Positions 5,659 through 11,160 of a stretch of DNA of 11,160 nt are shown here, one piece after another. Position 1 is the first letter of the stretch. Each line of letters starts with the position of its first letter. The notes beneath the pieces were generated by a model, which was given only the letters and a program-made list of their open reading frames with translations, did not search any database and was not told where the DNA came from. The stretch is taken from positions 1-11,160 of the forward strand of contig JAFADT010000429.1 in NCBI GenBank assembly GCA_023424585.1, given 5' to 3'. Source of the stretch: Pseudomonadota bacterium. Lineage in GTDB: Bacteria > Myxococcota > Myxococcia > Myxococcales > Myxococcaceae. Both the position numbers and the translations under genes were made by a program.

Positions 5659-8600
5659 TCAGCACTCTCCTCCCAGCGCTCCCAACAGCGCGCGGGCCTC
5701 CGAGATGGGCGGGGTTCCCCAGCCTTCGGAGAAGGTACTGTAGACCGTTTGCAGCCGCCGCCGGGCTTCTTCCTGCCGTCCGGACGCCTGGAGCAGCCGT
5801 GCCAACGCGGTGACGGCCTGCAGCTCCCGCATCCGAGCCCCCTGCGCGTGCGCCACCTCGGCCGCCTGCCGGAAGCACGTCTCCGCGGAGAGTGCAGTGT
5901 TTCCATCCCGCTGGAGCAGCACCCGGCCCTTGACGCAGAGCAGCTTGGACTCGTGGTAGGCCTCGCCCAGGGCCTGCGCGCGCTGCCGGCCGCGCTCCAC
6001 GGTGGCGAGCGCCGCCTCCAGGTGGCCCAGCTCCAGCTCCAGCTCCGCGAGCATGGCGTAGTAGGCCGGCTGGTCCATCTCCGTGCCGAACGCCTCGCGC
6101 AGCGCCACGCTCCGCCGCGTCGACTCCAGGTCCTTCATCGCCCACCCCCGCAGGATGCCCACGTAGGCGGACTGCTCCAGCAGGCCATGGCGGTGGGACA
6201 GCTCCGAGTGCTGCGCGATGAGCTGGAGCGCCTCCGTCCGGTCGCCGTGCTCCTGGGCCATCAGCAGCAGGTAGATGAACGACAGGCCGATGCTGGTGCC
6301 GTGGTTCAGCTCGCGGCCCCACGCCACCGCGGCCTCGCCGTGCGCCTTCGCCTGGTCCGGGAAGCCCAGCAGCCACAGCCCGCGGCACAGCACGGACTCG
6401 CCGCCCACGCGCGTGTCCTGGCCGTACAGGATGCGGTGCATCCGGTGCGCGACCGGGTCGAACAGCGCCAGGCACCGGTCCGCCTTCGCCTTCGCCTCGC
6501 CCAGGCGGCCCTCCAGCAGCTCGATGTTGGAGAGGATGGTGAGCGCCACCGCCTCCTGCCCCGCGTCGCCGGTGCGCTGCGCCAGCGCCACCAGCCGGTC
6601 GAGCAGCCCGCGCACCCGGCGCTGGTCTCCGCCCAGGTGGTAGTAGATGGAGAGGACCCACAGGGTCGGGGCCGCGTAGGGGCTCTCCCCCACGGAGGAG
6701 AGCAGCTCCAGCGAGCGCTCGGCCACGGCGCGCAGGTCCTGCGAGCGCCAGCCCTGCGTGGACATCAGAGCCGGCGCGAGCACGCCGTTGAGGCTCAGCT
6801 CCAGCGGCGTGCGCTCCGCCGGCTCGTCGATGGCGTCCAGCCACGACAGGCCCAGCCGGGCGAAGAGGATGGCCTCCAGGTAGGCGGAGCGCACCAGCGC
6901 GGCGAGCGCGGCCTTCTGCGCGTAGACGATGGCCTTGCGCTTGAGGTTCGCGGCGGCCAGGTGGTGCGCGAGCAGGTCCGGCCGGGCCTCCACCTGCTCC
7001 GGGAAGTGCGCCTCCAGCGCCTCCGCCGTCTTCGCGTGCACCTGCTGCCGGTACCGCTTGAGCATGGAGTCGTAGGCCGCGTCGCGCACCAGCGCGTGCT
7101 TGAAGAGGTACACCGGCCCCTTCGGCCGGCGCTTGCGGTGCAGGAGCCCCGAGCCCACCAGCCGCTCCAGGTCCGCCTCCAGCGCCTCGGGCGTCAGCGG
7201 GCTCACGTGGCGCAGCAGCTCGTGCGTCAGCTCGCGGCCCAGCACGGAGGCCACCTGCGCGGTCTCCTTGGCGCGGCCCAGCCGGTCCAGGCGCGCGACG
7301 AGCAGGTCGCGCAGCGTGCCCGGCACCGCGGGGCCCCCCTTGCCCGCCTCCAGCGCGATGCGCCCCTCGCGCTCCACCAGCGCGCCGGACTCGCGCAGCG
7401 TGCGCACCAGCTCCTCCACGAACAGCGGGATGCCGTCCGTGCGCGTGGCGATCTCCTCCAGCGCCTCCGGCGACAGCGGGCCGCCCGCGGCGGCGGTGGC
7501 CAGCCGCTCCACCTCCGCGCGCCCCAGGGCGCCCAGCTGCACCTGCGTCACCGACGACGCGGCCCAGGGCGGCTCGAACTCCGGCCGCGCGCTGAACACG
7601 GAGAGCAGGCGCGACGAGGACACCTCCTCCACCAGCGCCTTGAGCAGCTCCAGCGTGGACGGGTCCGCCCAGTGCAGGTCCTCCAGCGCCAGCACCACGG
7701 GCTGGCGCTCCGCCATGGCGGCGAGGAGCGAGAGCAGCGCGTCGCGAGTGAGCTCCCGGTGCTTCAGGGGCGACACGTCCAGCGGGGCCCAGCGCTCCGG
7801 CGGCAGCGGCAGGGACAGGAGCGGCGCGAGCAGGGGCACCGTCTCCGGCAGCTCGAAGCTGTAGCCGGACAGGAGCGCCTCCAGGCCCGTGAGCCGGGCA
7901 TCCGGCGACAGGTCGCGGTTCGGGTCCAGCATCCGCGTGAGCAGGTCCACCACGGGGGCATACGCCTGGCCGGAGGCGTCCGCCGTGCAGCGGGCCTCCA
8001 GCCACGTGTGGGGCTCCGCGCCCAGGCGGTCCCCCAGCTCGCGCATGAGGCGCGACTTGCCGATGCCCGGCTCGCCGGAGATCAGCACCGCCTGCCCCTG
8101 CCCCGAGCGCACCTGCTCCCAGCGGGCCAGCACCAGGTCCAGCTCGCGCGAGCGCCCCACGAGCGCCAGCGCGTCGTCCGCGCCGCTCCACGTCGCGTCG
8201 GCGCCCTGGAGCACGAACGTCTCCAGGCCCGGGGGCAACAGCTCGTTGGGGGCCGCGGGCACGCGCTCCAGCGGGAAGTGCTTGCGCACCAGCTGCTGCG
8301 TGTCGCCGGTGACGAGGATGGCCCCGGGCTGCGCGGAGGTGGACAGCCGGAACGCCAGCTTCGGCGTGGTGCCCACGACGAAGCCCAGGCCGGAGAGCGT
8401 GGGGTCCCGCTGCTCGCGCGCCACCACCAGGCCCGTGTGCAGGCCCACGCGGAGCTCCACCCGCGTGCCGCGCTCCGCCTCGATGGCGCGGCCGCGCCGC
8501 TTCACCTCGGCCACCATGTCCAGCGCCGCCTGCGCCGCGCGCCGCGCGTCATCCTCCCGCGCCGCCGGATAGCCGAAGTAGAAGAGGACGATGTCGCCCA

Positions 8601-9762
8601 GCGCGCTGGCGATGTGGCCGTTGTAGCGCCGGGCGATCTCGATGCAGACCTCCTGCTGGGCGCCCAGCACGTGGTCCAGCTCCTCGATGTCCACCGGGCC
8701 CGGCGCCGTCTGCGTGGCGGACAGCGTGCAGCACACCACCGTGAGCTGGCGGCGCTCGCCCTCCGCCCACCGGCGCGAGCGCGTGGACAGCGCGTTGGGC
8801 GTGCGGCTGGACAGCTCCACCGTCGCCGTCTCCGCGTTGGGGGCCGCGGGCTGGATGCGCACCGGCGCCGGCCGGCGCGGCAGGTTGGACACGTCCACCG
8901 CCTCCAGCTGGCGCAGGAGCACCTCCGCGGACACGGTGCGCTGGGACGGGTCCTTCGCGGTGACGCGCTGGAGCAGCCTGCCCAGCGGGTGCGCGGCGAT
9001 GGCCGGCGGGAGGGGCACCGGCTCCGTGGACAGCTGCTGGAAGATGACCTCCGCCACGGTGGCGCCCTCGAAAACGCGCCGGCCGGTGAGGCACTCCAGG
9101 AAGACGAGCCCCCACGCGTACAGGTCCGAGCGCGGCGTGGGCGCCTGCCCGCGCAGTTGCTCCGGCGCCGCGTAGGACGGCGTGCCCAGCGACTCGTTGG
9201 TGGACGTGATGCGCGGCTGCCCCTCGCCGCGCGAGAGCTCGTCCGTCACCGACCCGATGCCGAAGTCCAGCACCAGCGCGTTGCGCCGGGCGCCGGTGGG
9301 CACGACCATGATGTTCGCGGGCTTCAGGTCGCGGTGCACCACGTTCTGCGCGTGCGCGCACGCCAGCGCGTCCAGCAGTTGGAGCAGCAGGTGGCGCGCC
9401 TCCACCGGATCCAGCACGCCCTCCTCCGCGAGCACCTGCGCCAGGTTCTTCCCCGGCACGAACTCGAAGATGGAGTACACGGCGCCGCCCTGCGTCCGGC
9501 CCGAGTCGATGAGCCGCACGATGTTCGGGTGGTGCATCTGCGCGCACAGCTTCATCTCGCGCTCGAAGCGCGCGCTGCGGCGCTCCACGGACTCCGGCGT
9601 CGCGCCCTCCGTGAGGCGGAGCAGCTTCACCGCCACGCTCTGGCCGGTGGTCACCTGGCGGGCCTTGTAGACGCGGCCGAAGCCGCCCTCGCCCAGCTCC
9701 GACAGGAGCTCATACCGGCCCTGGAAGGCCTCCAGCAGCGCAGGATCCATGGGGTTCTTCAT
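5659..9762 (-). CDS. TOMM system Ser/Thr kinase / cyclase-homology / AAA ATPase / TPR fusion protein
   Basis: A 1367-residue cytoplasmic signalling protein. Residues 17-290 are a complete Hanks-type kinase: glycine loop GEGGFGRV (24-31), catalytic lysine K46, HRDLKPAN (143-150), DFG (166-168) and APE (199-201); it should be active. Residues 335-500 are a class III nucleotide-cyclase homology domain. There T346 stands where the first metal Asp is expected and K468 where the usual Asn is, while D390 and R472 remain, so cyclase activity is doubtful. Residues 534-800 are an AAA-type module: VGRSREL, Walker A GEPGIGKS (563-570), Walker B LALEDLHWAD (691-700). From about 880 onward is a helical, TPR-like repeat region. 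Architecture, length (about 1350) and position beside a TOMM precursor match the 'TOMM system kinase/cyclase fusion' family (TIGR03903, from memory). The ATG at 9762 overlaps the histidine kinase stop by 4 bases (ATGA); a second ATG at 9750 is less likely. Role: probable regulator of the peptide pathway; its target and signal are unknown. Confidence 0.93.
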   Translation of the reverse strand: MKNPMDPALLEAFQGRYELLSELGEGGFGRVYKARQVTTGQSVAVKLLRLTEGATPESVERRSARFEREMKLCAQMHHPNIVRLIDSGRTQGGAVYSIFEFVPGKNLAQVLAEEGVLDPVEARHLLLQLLDALACAHAQNVVHRDLKPANIMVVPTGARRNALVLDFGIGSVTDELSRGEGQPRITSTNESLGTPSYAAPEQLRGQAPTPRSDLYAWGLVFLECLTGRRVFEGATVAEVIFQQLSTEPVPLPPAIAAHPLGRLLQRVTAKDPSQRTVSAEVLLRQLEAVDVSNLPRRPAPVRIQPAAPNAETATVELSSRTPNALSTRSRRWAEGERRQLTVVCCTLSATQTAPGPVDIEELDHVLGAQQEVCIEIARRYNGHIASALGDIVLFYFGYPAAREDDARRAAQAALDMVAEVKRRGRAIEAERGTRVELRVGLHTGLVVAREQRDPTLSGLGFVVGTTPKLAFRLSTSAQPGAILVTGDTQQLVRKHFPLERVPAAPNELLPPGLETFVLQGADATWSGADDALALVGRSRELDLVLARWEQVRSGQGQAVLISGEPGIGKSRLMRELGDRLGAEPHTWLEARCTADASGQAYAPVVDLLTRMLDPNRDLSPDARLTGLEALLSGYSFELPETVPLLAPLLSLPLPPERWAPLDVSPLKHRELTRDALLSLLAAMAERQPVVLALEDLHWADPSTLELLKALVEEVSSSRLLSVFSARPEFEPPWAASSVTQVQLGALGRAEVERLATAAAGGPLSPEALEEIATRTDGIPLFVEELVRTLRESGALVEREGRIALEAGKGGPAVPGTLRDLLVARLDRLGRAKETAQVASVLGRELTHELLRHVSPLTPEALEADLERLVGSGLLHRKRRPKGPVYLFKHALVRDAAYDSMLKRYRQQVHAKTAEALEAHFPEQVEARPDLLAHHLAAANLKRKAIVYAQKAALAALVRSAYLEAILFARLGLSWLDAIDEPAERTPLELSLNGVLAPALMSTQGWRSQDLRAVAERSLELLSSVGESPYAAPTLWVLSIYYHLGGDQRRVRGLLDRLVALAQRTGDAGQEAVALTILSNIELLEGRLGEAKAKADRCLALFDPVAHRMHRILYGQDTRVGGESVLCRGLWLLGFPDQAKAHGEAAVAWGRELNHGTSIGLSFIYLLLMAQEHGDRTEALQLIAQHSELSHRHGLLEQSAYVGILRGWAMKDLESTRRSVALREAFGTEMDQPAYYAMLAELELELGHLEAALATVERGRQRAQALGEAYHESKLLCVKGRVLLQRDGNTALSAETCFRQAAEVAHAQGARMRELQAVTALARLLQASGRQEEARRRLQTVYSTFSEGWGTPPISEARALLGALGGEC
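5667..5674 (-). promoter_or_regulatory. Strong ribosome binding site of the precursor gene inside the upstream gene
   Basis: Read on the minus strand this is GGGAGGAG, with its last base 9 bases before the ATG at 5657. It lies within the last codons of the kinase/cyclase fusion gene. It is the best Shine-Dalgarno in the window, consistent with a need to make more precursor than regulator from one transcript. Confidence 0.7.
9759..9762 (-). promoter_or_regulatory. ATGA stop/start overlap coupling histidine kinase and kinase/cyclase fusion
   Basis: On the minus strand the fusion protein's ATG and the histidine kinase's TGA share bases as ATGA. This arrangement usually means translational coupling and comparable production of the two proteins. 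Confidence 0.8.
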
Positions 9763-11160
9763 CGCGTTCCCGAGCCTCGCTCCATTGCTGACCGTCCTCC
9801 CCGCCTGGGCAGGGTGATGACGAACTCCGTGAACTCACCCGGCGCCGTCTCCATGCGGAACGTGCCCTGGTGGCCCTGCACGATGATGTCATGACTGAGC
9901 GACAGCCCCAGGCCCGTCCCCTGCCCAGGCGGCTTCGTCGTGAAGAAGGGGTCGAAGATTCTTCCCGCGCTCTCCGCGGGGATGCCCGGCCCGTTGTCGC
10001 GCAGCCGGAGCTCCACCTGCTCTGGACGCGCGAGGGTACGAACCTTGAGGACCGGCGCGTAGCTGGCGCCCAGCGCCTGGCGCTTCTGACGCATGGCGTA
10101 GAGCGCGTTGTCCACGACGTTGATGATGACGCGGCCCACGTCCGCGCGGCTGAGCTCCAGCCACCCCACGGCCGGGTCGTACTCGGCCTCCAGGCGGACG
10201 GCCAGGGGCTCGCCACGCATGCCGCCCTGCCCCAGGGCCACGCTCTCCGCCACCAGGGCGTTCAGGTCCACCGGCTCGCGCGGGCCGGGGGAGCGGCGCG
10301 CGTGCTGGAGCATGCCCTGGATGATCGCGTCAGCGCGGCGGCCGTGCTCGCGGATCTTCTGGACGTTGGTGCGCAGGCTCACGAGCGCCTCGTCCACGTC
10401 GCGCACGGCGTCTGGCGTCAGCCGCTCGCGCTGCGGCTCCAGCACGCCGGCCAGGTCCTCCGCGAGGCCCACGGAGAGGCCGGCGAAGTTGCTGATGAAG
10501 TTGAGCGGGTTGCGCAGCTCGTGCGCCATGCCGCCCACCAGCGTCGCGAGCGAGGCCAGCTTCGCGTCCATGATGAGCTGCATGCGCTGCACCGTCTCCT
10601 GCTCGATGCGGCGGTAGAGCCGGGCGTTCTCCAGCGCGAGCGCCGCCTGCCCGGCGAAGGCGACGAGGAAGTCCAGGTCGTCCTCGGAGAAACTCTTGGG
10701 CGTGGAGAGGTTATCCACGTACAGCACGCCCAGCACCTCGTCGCGCGGCTTGAGCGGCACGCACATGGAGGCGCGGATGGAGCTGAAGATGACGGACTCC
10801 GCGGCGCCCAGGCGCGGATCATTCACCGCGTCGGAGAAGAGCGCCGCCACGCTCCGGCGCAGCACGAAGTCCACGATGTTCTGGCTGTAGATGGGCCCGC
10901 GCACGGCCGCGCCCTCCGCCGTCTTGGTGACGCGCGGCTCCAGCTTCCCGGTGGCCTCGTCCACCAGCAGGATGACGCCCCGGTCCACGTGGAGGATCTG
11001 GAACGCCAGGTCCAGCACCTTGCCGGGCAGCGCCTCCAGGTCGTCGGTGACGGACAGCAGCTTCGCCACCTCCTGGAGGATGCGCAGCTGCTCGCGCGAG
11101 CGCGCGGCCGCGCCCGGGGCCTCCACCGGGGACTGCTCCGCGCCGGACACCGCCTGCACC
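9759..11160 (-). CDS. GAF-domain sensor histidine kinase (N-terminus outside window)
   Basis: At least 466 residues are visible. The first in-frame codon (GTG at the window edge) gives no evidence of being the true start, and the frame stays open, so the gene is treated as partial. Numbering from there, residues 25-185 form a GAF sensor domain ([13 protein letters not shown], then [11 protein letters not shown] and VLGVLYVDN). A coiled linker leads to the HisKA region with phospho-acceptor H213 in [10 protein letters not shown]. The catalytic domain carries the N box around N347/N351 ([11 protein letters not shown]), G1 DNGPGIP (388-394), F box FDPFFTTK (402-409) and G2 GTGLGLS (414-420). No transmembrane segment is visible, so it should sense a cytoplasmic cue. 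Related myxobacterial kinases often carry an N-terminal FHA domain, which would bind phosphothreonine made by a Ser/Thr kinase; this cannot be seen here. It heads the visible part of the minus-strand operon, and no response regulator lies in the window. Family call is very sure; partner and signal are unknown. Confidence 0.93.
   Translation of the reverse strand, partial: VQAVSGAEQSPVEAPGAAARSREQLRILQEVAKLLSVTDDLEALPGKVLDLAFQILHVDRGVILLVDEATGKLEPRVTKTAEGAAVRGPIYSQNIVDFVLRRSVAALFSDAVNDPRLGAAESVIFSSIRASMCVPLKPRDEVLGVLYVDNLSTPKSFSEDDLDFLVAFAGQAALALENARLYRRIEQETVQRMQLIMDAKLASLATLVGGMAHELRNPLNFISNFAGLSVGLAEDLAGVLEPQRERLTPDAVRDVDEALVSLRTNVQKIREHGRRADAIIQGMLQHARRSPGPREPVDLNALVAESVALGQGGMRGEPLAVRLEAEYDPAVGWLELSRADVGRVIINVVDNALYAMRQKRQALGASYAPVLKVRTLARPEQVELRLRDNGPGIPAESAGRIFDPFFTTKPPGQGTGLGLSLSHDIIVQGHQGTFRMETAPGEFTEFVITLPRRGGRSAMERGSGTR

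Noticed and set aside
5284..9894. A plus-strand open frame of over 1500 codons antisense to the precursor and kinase/cyclase genes
   Set aside because: It is an artefact of extreme GC at third codon positions. Its translation is Arg/Gln/Leu/Ala-rich with no recognisable domain, while the minus strand carries clear kinase, ATPase and leader motifs.
10712..10720. TTATCCACG, one mismatch from a DnaA box
   Set aside because: A single copy, and it encodes the conserved YVDNL segment of the GAF domain on the minus strand, so no origin is indicated.
1..11160. CRISPR arrays, tRNA/rRNA genes, insertion sequences
   Set aside because: No spaced direct repeats, tRNA-like cloverleaf stretches, transposase motifs or terminal inverted repeats were seen; the window is almost wholly coding.

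Overview
The window reads as a chromosomal segment of a myxobacterium (Myxococcus/Corallococcus type). Supporting this are very high GC (about 70% or more, by eye), near-exclusive G/C at third codon positions, a huge multidomain Ser/Thr kinase and a soluble GAF-histidine kinase. The genus is inferred. The window is almost fully coding: seven genes in two convergent operons, no RNA gene, no mobile element, and no gene-free stretch longer than about 30 bases.

Plus strand, 1-5214: four tightly packed genes. They are the C-terminal half of a YcaO (SagD-type) cyclodehydratase, cut by the window start; a cobalamin-binding radical SAM protein of the DUF4070/HpnP-like type with a long C-terminal extension; an amidohydrolase-2 family metalloenzyme; and a SagB-type FMN dehydrogenase. 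The gaps are 3, 3 and 10 bases, so they should be one transcript. This is a thiazole/oxazole-modified microcin (TOMM) modification set with two extra tailoring enzymes.

Minus strand, 11160-5244: a GAF-sensor histidine kinase (N-terminus beyond the window), a 1367-residue kinase/cyclase-homology/AAA/TPR protein matching the 'TOMM system kinase/cyclase fusion' family, and a 137-residue precursor peptide. The precursor has a nitrile-hydratase-like leader and a Cys-rich C-terminus ending CCGSPCC. The first two genes overlap by 4 bases (ATGA), and the precursor starts 1 base after the fusion-protein stop behind a strong Shine-Dalgarno. Production of the precursor therefore looks coupled to a signalling cascade.

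Proposed working model (inference): YcaO forms azolines on Cys/Ser/Thr of the precursor core, and the SagB enzyme oxidises some to azoles. The radical SAM protein may C-methylate or otherwise modify the peptide, and the amidohydrolase may act in cleavage, ring closure or decarboxylation. The histidine kinase and kinase/cyclase fusion control production or respond to a signal. No exporter, leader protease or self-resistance gene is in the window; some would be expected outside it. The general class (TOMM precursor plus kinase/cyclase fusion) is already known from genome surveys. The least described parts are this tailoring combination, the CC-x3-CC core and the degenerate cyclase domain.
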